Shown here: positions 1 through 5,266 of the stretch, in pieces
Position numbering within the stretch: the stretch's first letter is position 1
Layout of the letters: each line of letters starts with the position of its first letter
From: JAZTZP01 sp045637525
Lineage (GTDB): Bacteria > Bacillota > Clostridia > UBA1381
Length of the DNA stretch: 5,274 nt
Assembly: GCA_045637525.1 (NCBI GenBank)
Contig: JAZTZP010000143.1
Span: 1 to 5,274, forward strand
Reading direction: 5' to 3'
Made by a program: the position numbers and the translations under genes
Notes under the pieces: model-generated
What the model saw: the letters and a program-made list of their open reading frames with translations, nothing else
Databases searched by the model: none
Told to the model about the DNA's origin: nothing

Positions 1-34
1 ATTTTGGGCAACAATGTGATATAATAGTATTCAT
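1..34 (-). CDS. 5' end of a leftward gene, possibly an insertion-sequence transposase (partial, runs off the window)
   Basis: Reading leftward from an ATG at 34-32 gives MNTIISHCCPK, open to the window edge. A ribosome binding site AAAGGA (complement of 46-51) lies 11 bases upstream, and a near-consensus promoter lies further upstream at 90-118. The Cys-Cys-Pro-Lys start would suit the first half of a zinc ribbon (C-P-x-C), which several transposase families carry at the N-terminus, but the second cysteine would lie outside the window. A fold-back structure covers the ribosome binding site and the first base of the ATG, as in IS10 and IS50. Initiation signals and open frame are seen directly; the transposase identity is inference and rests mainly on that fold-back. 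With only 11 codons it could equally be an unrelated small gene. Confidence 0.42.
   Translation of the reverse strand, partial: MNTIISHCCPK
17..25 (+). promoter_or_regulatory. Possible extended -10 promoter for the ppa-queA transcript
   Basis: TGATATAAT fits an extended -10 element (TGn followed by TATAAT at 20-25). A -35 box at 17-base spacing would fall across or beyond the left edge, so it cannot be checked. A transcript from here would start near 32 and open with the 34-117 stem. No convincing -35/-10 pair is visible between this point and ppa. The element also lies inside the leftward partial gene, so it may be a chance match in A/T-rich DNA. Confidence 0.33.
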
Positions 35-117
35 GAGATCTTGATTCCTTTCTCAAATTTTGGGAGGTAATAGTTTTGTCGTTATTACTATTATACCACA
101 AGGAGTTCAAGATCTCA
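34..117. repeat. Long imperfect inverted repeat (fold-back) around a divergent start region
   Basis: TGAGATCTTGA (34-44) is exactly complementary to TCAAGATCTCA (107-117). The stem continues as TTCCTT (45-50) against AAGGAG (100-105), with T106 bulged and one G-U pair, giving about 17 base pairs in all. Within the loop, GGT plus AATAGT (66-74) can pair with ACTATT plus ACC (87-97). No U-run follows on either strand, so it is not an intrinsic terminator. In leftward RNA the stem would bury the AAAGGA ribosome binding site and the A of the ATG at 34. In rightward RNA it would form a stable structure in the ppa leader about 50 bases before the start codon. Confidence 0.72.
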
Positions 118-118
118 A
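90..118 (-). promoter_or_regulatory. Sigma-A-type promoter for the leftward partial gene
   Basis: On the minus strand there is a -35 TTGAGA (113-118), a 17-base spacer, and a -10 TATAAT (90-95) preceded by TGG, which makes an extended -10. Transcription would start near 83, about 48 bases before the ATG at 34. The -35 box lies within the right arm of the 34-117 inverted repeat, so mRNA from this promoter lacks that arm and cannot form the fold-back. Confidence 0.68.
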
Positions 119-150
119 CTTTCATTTAACTTAACAAAACGAGGTCATTT

Positions 151-158
151 AAAAGGAG
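151..158 (+). promoter_or_regulatory. Ribosome binding site that fixes the ppa start
   Basis: AAAAGGAG ends 8 bases before the ATG at 167. It overlaps the alternative GTG codon at 158, which therefore cannot be the main start. Confidence 0.85.
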
Positions 159-166
159 TGATTTTC

Positions 167-700
167 ATGAGCAACATCTGGCATGACATAAATCCAAAAA
201 GAATTTCACCAACGGATTTTGTTGCAGTAATAGAAATTTCAAAGGGCAGCAAAAAGAAGTATGAGCTCGACAAGGAAACAGGGCTTATAATATTAGACAG
301 AATTTTATATACATCGACTCACTACCCGACTAATTACGGATTCATACCACGTACCTACGGAGACGACAACGATCCGTTAGACGTGCTCGTATTATGCTCA
401 GAGCCCATTGAACCGATGGCGCTTGTACGCTGTTATCCGATAGGCGTTATGAAGATGATTGACAACGGAATGGGTGACGAAAAAATTATCGCTATTCCGT
501 TTAACGATCCTAACTATAATACCTATAAAACAATAAACGATTTGCCTCGACATATATTTGATGAAATGATTCATTTCTTCAGCGTATACAAAGAGCTTGA
601 GAATAAAGAAACAGATGTAAATGCCCTCGGCGATGAAAAAGAAGCCGCTCAGATTATCGACAGTGCAATTGACAACTATATAAATAAATTTCAAAAATAA
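167..700 (+). CDS. ppa: Inorganic pyrophosphatase, family I (soluble, cytoplasmic)
   Basis: Hydrolyses inorganic pyrophosphate to two phosphates in the cytoplasm, pulling nucleotide polymerisation and aminoacyl-tRNA synthesis forward; a Mg2+-dependent family. The 177 residues match the usual bacterial length of about 175. By comparison with the E. coli enzyme the active-site set is present: E23, K31-Y32-E33, R45, Y53, Y57, the signature D67-N-D69-P-L-D72, D99, D104, K106 and Y141-K142. The one change noted is N100 where E. coli has Glu98. An in-frame GTG at 158 is rejected as start because it overlaps the AAAAGGAG ribosome binding site (151-158); the ATG at 167 has ideal spacing. queA follows 26 bases later on the same strand with no terminator between, so co-transcription is likely. 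Identity is certain from the motifs; operon structure is inferred. Confidence 0.96.
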   Translation: MSNIWHDINPKRISPTDFVAVIEISKGSKKKYELDKETGLIILDRILYTSTHYPTNYGFIPRTYGDDNDPLDVLVLCSEPIEPMALVRCYPIGVMKMIDNGMGDEKIIAIPFNDPNYNTYKTINDLPRHIFDEMIHFFSVYKELENKETDVNALGDEKEAAQIIDSAIDNYINKFQK

Positions 701-726
701 CATTCGTTCACCGAAAGGACAAAAAA

Positions 727-1752
727 ATGAAAACCCATGATTTTTATTATGAGCTTCCCGAAGAATTAATAGCACAGGAGCCGCTCGCTGACAGAACAAC
801 CTCAAGACTTATGGTTTTAGATAAAGCTACGGGCAAGACAGAGCATAAGCATTTTTACGATATTATCGACTATCTCTCACCGGGGGACTGTCTTATCCTC
901 AACGATACACGTGTACTTCCGGCACGTCTTTACGGCGTAAAGGAGGACACCGGCGGAGCTATTGAGTTTTTGCTTTTAAACAAAAAAACTCTTAATGAGT
1001 GGGAGGTTATATTAAAACCGGGAAGACGGGCAAAGCCGGGCGCAAGATTTGTATTTGGCGACGGATTATTACATGCCGAGATACTTGATATCATAAACGA
1101 CGGAAACAGACTTGTACGTTTTGAGTATGAAGGAGTTTTCGAAGAAATCCTCGACAGGCTTGGCGAAATGCCGCTTCCGCCTTATATAACAAAAAAACTT
1201 GAAGATAAAGAACGGTATCAGACGGTATACTCAAAGCATCCCGGCTCGGCAGCCGCTCCGACTGCAGGCCTTCACTTTACAGAGGAGCTTCTTGATAAAA
1301 TACGTGAAAAGGGCGTAAATATCGGATATGTAACACTTCATGTAGGACTCGGTACATTCCGCCCCGTAAAGGTCGAGAGCATAGACGATCATAAAATGCA
1401 CTCGGAATTCTATGTCCTGCCCAAAACAACAGCAGAGCTTATAAACAAAACAAAGGCCGCCGGAAATAAGATAATATCGGTAGGCACTACTGCAACCCGT
1501 GTTTTAGAAACAGAAGGTGCAAAAGGGCTCCCGCTTAAGGAATCGACAGGCTGGACGGATATTTTCATCTATCCGGGAAAAGAGTTTTTCGTAACAGATA
1601 ACCTTATAACAAACTTCCATCTTCCCGAATCAACGCTTATAATGCTTGTAAGCGCACTTGCCGGCCGTGAAAATGTACTTAACGCCTATAACACAGCAGT
1701 AGCTGAAAAATACAGATTCTTCTCTTTCGGCGACGCTATGTTCATTCAATAA
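727..1752 (+). CDS. queA: S-adenosylmethionine:tRNA ribosyltransferase-isomerase (queuosine biosynthesis)
   Basis: Transfers and isomerises the ribosyl group of S-adenosylmethionine onto 7-aminomethyl-7-deazaguanine at the wobble position of GUN-anticodon tRNAs, giving epoxyqueuosine; a cytoplasmic step of queuosine synthesis. The 341 residues are full length for the family. Family motifs in order: LNDTRVLPARL (58-68), GEMPLPPYI (146-154), RYQTVYSK (163-170), GSAAAPTAGLHFT (173-185), LHVGLGTFRPV (204-214), VGTTATRVLE (252-261), TDIFIYPG (277-284), TNFHLPESTL (295-304) and the C-terminal YRFFSFGDAMF (329-339). AAAGGA at 714-719 lies 7 bases before the ATG. It follows ppa and precedes a strong hairpin, so it is probably the last gene of the transcript. 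tgt, often its neighbour in Firmicutes, is not next to it here. Confidence 0.97.
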   Translation: MKTHDFYYELPEELIAQEPLADRTTSRLMVLDKATGKTEHKHFYDIIDYLSPGDCLILNDTRVLPARLYGVKEDTGGAIEFLLLNKKTLNEWEVILKPGRRAKPGARFVFGDGLLHAEILDIINDGNRLVRFEYEGVFEEILDRLGEMPLPPYITKKLEDKERYQTVYSKHPGSAAAPTAGLHFTEELLDKIREKGVNIGYVTLHVGLGTFRPVKVESIDDHKMHSEFYVLPKTTAELINKTKAAGNKIISVGTTATRVLETEGAKGLPLKESTGWTDIFIYPGKEFFVTDNLITNFHLPESTLIMLVSALAGRENVLNAYNTAVAEKYRFFSFGDAMFIQ

Positions 1753-1762
1753 ATCTGAAATC

Positions 1763-1796
1763 AACAGGGGATGCTGAATCATCAGCATCCCCTGTT
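1763..1796. terminator. Shared bidirectional terminator between queA and the converging leftward gene
   Basis: AACAGGGGATGCTGA (1763-1777) is perfectly complementary to TCAGCATCCCCTGTT (1782-1796), a 15-bp stem with a 4-base loop. Rightward, the sequence after the stem is T-rich (TATTTGTTTTT) but offset by a few bases; leftward it is only modestly T-rich (GATTTCAGATTTATT). It begins 10 bases after the queA stop, and its right arm shares two bases with the TAA of the leftward gene. Position between convergent genes and stem quality support termination in both directions, although neither U-tract is ideal. Confidence 0.8.
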
Positions 1797-2361
1797 ATCC
1801 TATTTGTTTTTGATTAGGCACGCTTTTAGCTACAATATCTCTTACTTCCTTGTACTTCGTATCGCCCGTTACTTCATCGCCTAAATTATATTCTTCCTTA
1901 AAACTGTTAAGTGCCTTTTCGCTCGAATACATATATTTCAGAAGAATTTCGCCCTGTGCAACTCCCCATGAGGTTTCAGGTGTAATCGTATCATCCCAAT
2001 GATATAATTCTTTTAACTCCTCAAAGGTTTTTCCGTTCATAGAGGCTATTTTTCCGGCTGATATAGTATAATATGCCGCCGCCTCTTCAGTATCGGCACG
2101 CATATTTTCCGGCAAACCGTATTCTTCAAGCAATTCTTCAAGCGTAATACCGTTTTCCTCCGCTATCTGTCCTATTGTCTTGCCGCTCGTATTTATGTAA
2201 CCAAGCTTATTATATTTATTTACAATACAAAAGTTATATACAAGCGCAAAAACCACACCAATCACTACAACAGCACAGCCGGATATAACAGCAATATTCT
2301 TTTTTGACAGCTTTCCGCTTTCTTTCAGCAGATTAATGTTTTCTCTCATCTTAGTAATCAT
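1795..2361 (-). CDS. Membrane-anchored protein with three ~40-residue repeats (unknown function, paralogue of the upstream gene)
   Basis: I do not recognise a named family. The 188 residues comprise a basic N-terminus (1-22), one hydrophobic helix (about 24-47) and a soluble region with three degenerate repeats near 62-100, 101-140 and 139-178. The repeat pattern is roughly G-x-T-x-E-E-L, a Tyr-x-Leu or Tyr-Gly-Leu turn, then D-x-V/I-T-x-x-T. Lys/Arg before the helix suggests N-in topology with the repeats outside the cell, tethered by an uncleaved signal anchor. The start at 2361 is chosen because AGAGGAAGTG lies just upstream. An in-frame ATG at 2412 lies inside the intercistronic hairpin and has no comparable site. 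Architecture and repeat 3 (FKEEYNLGDEVTGDT) closely match the neighbouring 227-residue protein (FKTTYELGDDVTEDT), so the two arose by duplication. No catalytic motif is visible. Confidence 0.85.
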   Translation of the reverse strand: MITKMRENINLLKESGKLSKKNIAVISGCAVVVIGVVFALVYNFCIVNKYNKLGYINTSGKTIGQIAEENGITLEELLEEYGLPENMRADTEEAAAYYTISAGKIASMNGKTFEELKELYHWDDTITPETSWGVAQGEILLKYMYSSEKALNSFKEEYNLGDEVTGDTKYKEVRDIVAKSVPNQKQIG

Positions 2362-2383
2362 AAACGTCACTTCCTCTATGTTT

Positions 2384-2424
2384 AAAATACGGCATTCGAC
2401 TGCAAAAAGCAATCAAATGCCGTA
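2384..2424 (-). terminator. Intercistronic hairpin with U-run (terminator or attenuator)
   Basis: In leftward RNA, positions 2424-2409 pair with 2403-2388: TACGGCATT against AATGCCGTA, a U-G wobble, then GATTGC against GCAGTC with one more wobble. This gives 16 base pairs around a TTTTT loop, followed by TTTT (complement of 2384-2387). It begins 20 bases after the stop codon of the 227-residue protein gene and ends 26 bases before the next start codon, leaving no space for a promoter between them. The U-run is short, so partial termination with read-through into the second gene is plausible. Confidence 0.72.
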
Positions 2425-2443
2425 ACAAAATCAAATTTTAAAA

Positions 2444-3127
2444 TTATTCAGCAGCCTTTTCTTCTGTCTCTGTTTCAGCTTCTGTTTCAGTAACAGCCTC
2501 TGCTGCAGCCTCTTCTGCCGGCTCAGCTGAAGCCTCAGCCGGAGCTGCCTGCTCTTCCTGAGCTGCCGCCATCATTTCTTCTGTCTTTTTCATTACTGCT
2601 TCTTCAACCTGTGCCCATGGTGTATCTTCTGTTACATCATCACCAAGCTCATATGTTGTCTTGAAAGTTTCAAAATCCATACCGCTTGACTCGATCACTG
2701 TCTTTATAGGAACAAGATCGTTTGCTTCGCCAACTGTCATAGTACCTGTTACAGTCTCCGGCAAGCCGTTTGCAGCGATATATTCTTCAACAGTTGTTCC
2801 CTCAAGCTTTGCATAGTTTTCAACTGTCATAGTTTCAATAACTTCACTCATCATAGTTTCACCGGTAACATTCTCACCTGTAATACCATAGTCAGCTATA
2901 AACTGTTCAACCGTAACTCCCTTTTCGTTTGCACGCTTTTCGATTGTATCAGGTAAAGCAGCCTGTTGTTCTGCCTTATATGCTTCTATCTTTTCTGAAA
3001 TCTTAGGCGAAATAGCCCATACAGCCAACCCTACAAAAACTACAACTACAACTGCAATAATCGCATTAAGCATTTTATCTGCCGGACTAGCCTTTCTCTT
3101 TACCGTTACATTTTTCTTTTTAGCCAT
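2444..3127 (-). CDS. Membrane-anchored protein with three ~40-residue repeats and acidic Ala/Glu tail (unknown function)
   Basis: Not assigned to a named family. The 227 residues comprise a strongly basic N-terminus (1-19, MAKKKNVTVKRK), one hydrophobic helix (about 20-39), a short charged linker, three repeats at about 61-100, 101-140 and 140-179, and a low-complexity Ala/Glu/Thr tail (about 183-227). Each repeat reads roughly T-x-E-x-x-A-x-x-x-G-x-T-x-E-x-F/Y, a Gly-Leu/Ile or Glu-Leu turn, D/E-x-V-T-x-x-T, then a second helix. The basic N-terminus predicts N-in, so the repeats and acidic tail would be extracytoplasmic; a wall-spanning or partner-binding role is speculation. AGGAAAGAG precedes the ATG, and a good promoter sits at 3170-3198. 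The downstream neighbour is a paralogue. A 13-bp direct repeat, CAACTGTCATAGT (2731-2743 and 2821-2833), encodes the recurring TMTV. Confidence 0.87.
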   Translation of the reverse strand: MAKKKNVTVKRKASPADKMLNAIIAVVVVVFVGLAVWAISPKISEKIEAYKAEQQAALPDTIEKRANEKGVTVEQFIADYGITGENVTGETMMSEVIETMTVENYAKLEGTTVEEYIAANGLPETVTGTMTVGEANDLVPIKTVIESSGMDFETFKTTYELGDDVTEDTPWAQVEEAVMKKTEEMMAAAQEEQAAPAEASAEPAEEAAAEAVTETEAETETEEKAAE

Positions 3128-3169
3128 TTTATACTCTTTCCTTTCATTCGTTAGATGTTTTACTTATAC

Positions 3170-3198
3170 AATATAACATATTTTTATAAAAAAATCAA
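3170..3198 (-). promoter_or_regulatory. Promoter of the repeat-protein gene pair
   Basis: On the minus strand there is a -35 TTGATT (3193-3198), a 17-base spacer, and a -10 TATATT (3170-3175) preceded by TGT, which makes an extended -10. The predicted start near 3163 gives a leader of about 36 bases containing the AGGAAAGAG ribosome binding site. The surrounding 155-bp gap is very A/T-rich. This makes the pair independently transcribed from the SseB-like gene upstream. Confidence 0.7.
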
Positions 3199-3282
3199 TA
3201 CCTTCTTTATTAATTTTTTATGAATTTGTATTTTCAAAGAAAAACATTATAATTTCAATGTATATTTTGTGCATTTCGCCAA

Positions 3283-5112
3283 TCACGATTTGCGAAACCT
3301 TTCAAAAAAAGATTTCTTCTCCGGTTTTTGTTCCGGCAAAGAATCGGGATTTTCGATTTTTTCCGGCTCCGGCTGCGAGATTTCAAAAAACTTCTCAATA
3401 TCCTCACGAACAAACACCGCTGTATCGCCGCTGTATGGGTTTACAACAAATCCGCAGTTTGCATTTTTAAACAATTCCCGTACAGTATGAGCCATAGCAC
3501 CATTAAACTCAACCTTGCCCTTCGCCGCCATAAGCTGAATAACATCCGTAAACACAGGCATAAGAATTTCACCCTCAGGATTTTTCATCATCGGCATTTT
3601 AAAGCTTCCGTCCTCGTTTTTCGTTACCGGCACAACTATTTTTGTATTGTCAAGCTCATCTAAAACATTATATAAAAGTGCCGACGCTATTGCATCATGA
3701 TTTTCACCTTTAACAGTCCTTGCAACAAACTGTGCACGTATCATAAGCGACTTTTTCAATGACGGATTTTTTACTGCGTTTGCATTATCCGCACCCTCCG
3801 TCGGGTCGGTAATGTCAAAATACTCGTCTATATTAAAAATCCTGTTCTCATCACCGTTTAAAATAAAGGTGTCCGTTCCGAAAAACAGCTTGTACTGCGA
3901 AAATACCATTGCCGCATGTGCTCCCTCAACCGCACGCACCTGCATCCCGTCACTTACAAACGGCTTAATACGTTTTGCCGATGTAAATACCGATATATGA
4001 TGATCGTTTATAAGAACAGGATTATTAGCAAGCGAAAGTATATATAAACGTCCGTCCGACAGATTGTCCTTTGTCGGAGCACCGGCTCTTTCCTCGTCGT
4101 GTTCCTCCTCTTCAACAAACTCCATTGTATCACGGTTTAGCATATCCTTTGATACAGTAAAGCTTACGCCGCCACAGTTTATTACAAATCCTGCACAGTC
4201 ACTTATAAGCCCGACTATCTCATTAAACGATACAGCACACGCACTGCACGCCGTATTGTTTTTAAAAATCCTGTCATATTCTATAAAATCAGTAAACACC
4301 GGCAAAAACTGCTGTCCGTCTCTGTTATTGACCGTTGAAATCTGCATTGCCCCGGTCTCTGGCTCTTTTGCCCATTCCTTTTTCTCCGTCGCAAAGAACC
4401 GGTATTTAACTCCGGAGCTCTCTATAAGTTTTTTTACCTGATCGGTATAGTGAATTTTGTCTTTTTCATTACCTGTCTGTATCGGCATGAGTAATAATGA
4501 AGACTTAACAGACGTAAATAACATCTTTTTGAAATTATCACGTATGGTTTCTATCGTTTTATTTGCATTTTTACAAAACGCGGACGCCATATTATATCTG
4601 AACATAATTGAGTTGAGCTCCGCATTTTCTCTCAGCTTACCTTCACCAAAACTTTCGGTAACAAATTCCGTATCACTAAACGAAAAAGCAACCGTCGCAA
4701 GATTGTCCTTTGTCATCGGATTAATTCTTATACGGTTTATACCAAATCTTCTGAACTCGTATCTTAAGAGCAGCTGAAGCATTTTATTCTCTACCGGACG
4801 TACTTCACAAGCACCGTTTTTTAAACCGGCAGCTAAAGCATACTCCTCTCTTGTAAAAAACCAGGCTATTCCCTCCGGATCGGTTACCGGGACAGCTGTA
4901 GGAACATTTTTTAAATAAATCGCAAAAAGCTCTGTCGCTTTTGAAAACCTGTCAAAAAAAGCCTGAACTATTTCCTTAGCATGGTCTGTAAGTTCCTTTT
5001 CTGATTTTTTATCGGTAAGTGCCTTATTATAATACTCTATCGCCGTCTCTAAATCAGAAGCTGCGATAATCTCCGCAGTACATGTATCGTAATTTATTTC
5101 TTTGTTTTCCAT
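3283..5112 (-). CDS. Large SseB-family protein with several SseB-like modules
   Basis: The 609 residues are far longer than a one-domain SseB-like protein. SseB-type signatures, a [PV]-V-F-T strand start followed about 35 residues later by a G-F-x-[IV]-N strand, are clear twice: PVFTD (271-275) with GFVINCGG (308-315), and PVFTD (519-523) with GFVVNPYSGD (554-563). Two more divergent copies are likely: WFFTREEY (84-91) with GINRIRINP (124-132), and SVFTSAKR (374-381) with DTFILNGDENRIF (414-426). No signal peptide or membrane helix is seen, so it is probably cytoplasmic. The N-terminus (1-65) looks helical. The C-terminus is a Pro/Glu linker ending in the basic-aromatic KKSFFERFRKS. AAAGGA (complement of 5120-5125) lies 7 bases before the ATG. 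SseB-like proteins have no firm biochemical role (the E. coli namesake affects serine sensitivity), so no function is claimed. Confidence 0.82.
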   Translation of the reverse strand: MENKEINYDTCTAEIIAASDLETAIEYYNKALTDKKSEKELTDHAKEIVQAFFDRFSKATELFAIYLKNVPTAVPVTDPEGIAWFFTREEYALAAGLKNGACEVRPVENKMLQLLLRYEFRRFGINRIRINPMTKDNLATVAFSFSDTEFVTESFGEGKLRENAELNSIMFRYNMASAFCKNANKTIETIRDNFKKMLFTSVKSSLLLMPIQTGNEKDKIHYTDQVKKLIESSGVKYRFFATEKKEWAKEPETGAMQISTVNNRDGQQFLPVFTDFIEYDRIFKNNTACSACAVSFNEIVGLISDCAGFVINCGGVSFTVSKDMLNRDTMEFVEEEEHDEERAGAPTKDNLSDGRLYILSLANNPVLINDHHISVFTSAKRIKPFVSDGMQVRAVEGAHAAMVFSQYKLFFGTDTFILNGDENRIFNIDEYFDITDPTEGADNANAVKNPSLKKSLMIRAQFVARTVKGENHDAIASALLYNVLDELDNTKIVVPVTKNEDGSFKMPMMKNPEGEILMPVFTDVIQLMAAKGKVEFNGAMAHTVRELFKNANCGFVVNPYSGDTAVFVREDIEKFFEISQPEPEKIENPDSLPEQKPEKKSFFERFRKS

Positions 5113-5135
5113 ATAAAATTCCTTTCAAAATACAA

Positions 5136-5158
5136 ATTATAGTTTATCTTACGATAAA
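5136..5158 (-). promoter_or_regulatory. Proximal -10 element with adjoining palindrome
   Basis: On the minus strand a perfect TATAAT (5136-5141) lies just upstream of the SseB-like gene, but the sequence 17 bases before it (TACTAC) is a poor -35. Between them is a perfect inverted repeat TTTATC-TTAC-GATAAA (5143-5158). This could be an activator- or repressor-dependent promoter with an operator in its spacer, or simply A/T-rich DNA carrying a chance match. Confidence 0.3.
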
Positions 5159-5160
5159 GT

Positions 5161-5230
5161 AGTAGGATTTCGATTCCGCTTTGCAAGCCTCCCTTGCCTA
5201 AAGGGAGGGGGACCGCTTGCGGTGGTGGGA
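5161..5230. repeat. GC-rich dispersed-type repeat with two hairpins
   Basis: This 70-bp GC-rich patch stands out in A/T-rich intergenic DNA. It contains CCTCCCTT (5188-5195) against AAGGGAGG (5201-5208), and ACCGC (5212-5216) against GCGGT (5219-5223). An alternative pairing is GCAAGC (5183-5188) with GCTTGC (5215-5220). From memory, short elements with a CCTCCCTT/AAGGGAGG hairpin followed by a CCGC/GCGG hairpin are scattered in intergenic DNA of gut Clostridia; only one copy is in this window, so dispersal cannot be shown here. It sits between the distal promoter and the SseB-like gene. Confidence 0.6.
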
Positions 5231-5236
5231 TATCAA

Positions 5237-5266
5237 ATTATCTATGTTTTTACTATATATTGTCAA
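5237..5266 (-). promoter_or_regulatory. Distal promoter candidate for the SseB-like gene
   Basis: On the minus strand a consensus -35 TTGACA (5261-5266) and a -10 GATAAT (5237-5242) are separated by 18 bases. Transcription would begin near 5230 and give a leader of about 118 bases that includes the whole GC-rich repeat at 5161-5230. It is the best -35/-10 pair upstream of the gene. Confidence 0.6.

Noticed and set aside
98..105. ACAAGGAG as a second rightward ribosome binding site
   Set aside because: No ATG, GTG or TTG follows at suitable spacing, and the bases are used in the inverted-repeat stem.
62..129. Possible 17-residue leader peptide, TTG start at 76 after GGGAGG, reading MSLLLLYHKEFKISTFI with four consecutive leucine codons
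   Set aside because: It resembles a leucine attenuator, but it uses a TTG start, has no terminator/antiterminator pair downstream and precedes ppa, which has no link to leucine. The region is better explained by the leftward promoter and fold-back.
158..166. GTG at 158 as the ppa start
   Set aside because: It overlaps the AAAAGGAG ribosome binding site of the ATG at 167 and adds three residues not expected in the family.
398..805. 135-residue open frame antisense to ppa and the start of queA
   Set aside because: It lies over two well-identified genes on the other strand, has no recognisable motif and has no initiation signals; it is a coding shadow.
2362..2412. N-terminal extension of the 188-residue protein from an ATG at 2412
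   Set aside because: The start would lie within the intercistronic hairpin with no good ribosome binding site, whereas the ATG at 2361 has AGAGGAAGTG upstream and gives a normal basic signal-anchor N-terminus.
3274..3297. TTTCGC/GCGAAA inverted repeat at the end of the SseB-like gene as its terminator
   Set aside because: It is only 6 bp with an inner mismatch, and no U-run follows in the leftward direction. It is too weak to call; no convincing terminator was found for this gene.
3258..4777. Several rightward open frames of 62-125 residues opposite the SseB-like gene
   Set aside because: All are antisense to a long, well-supported coding region, overlap each other in different frames and show no family features.
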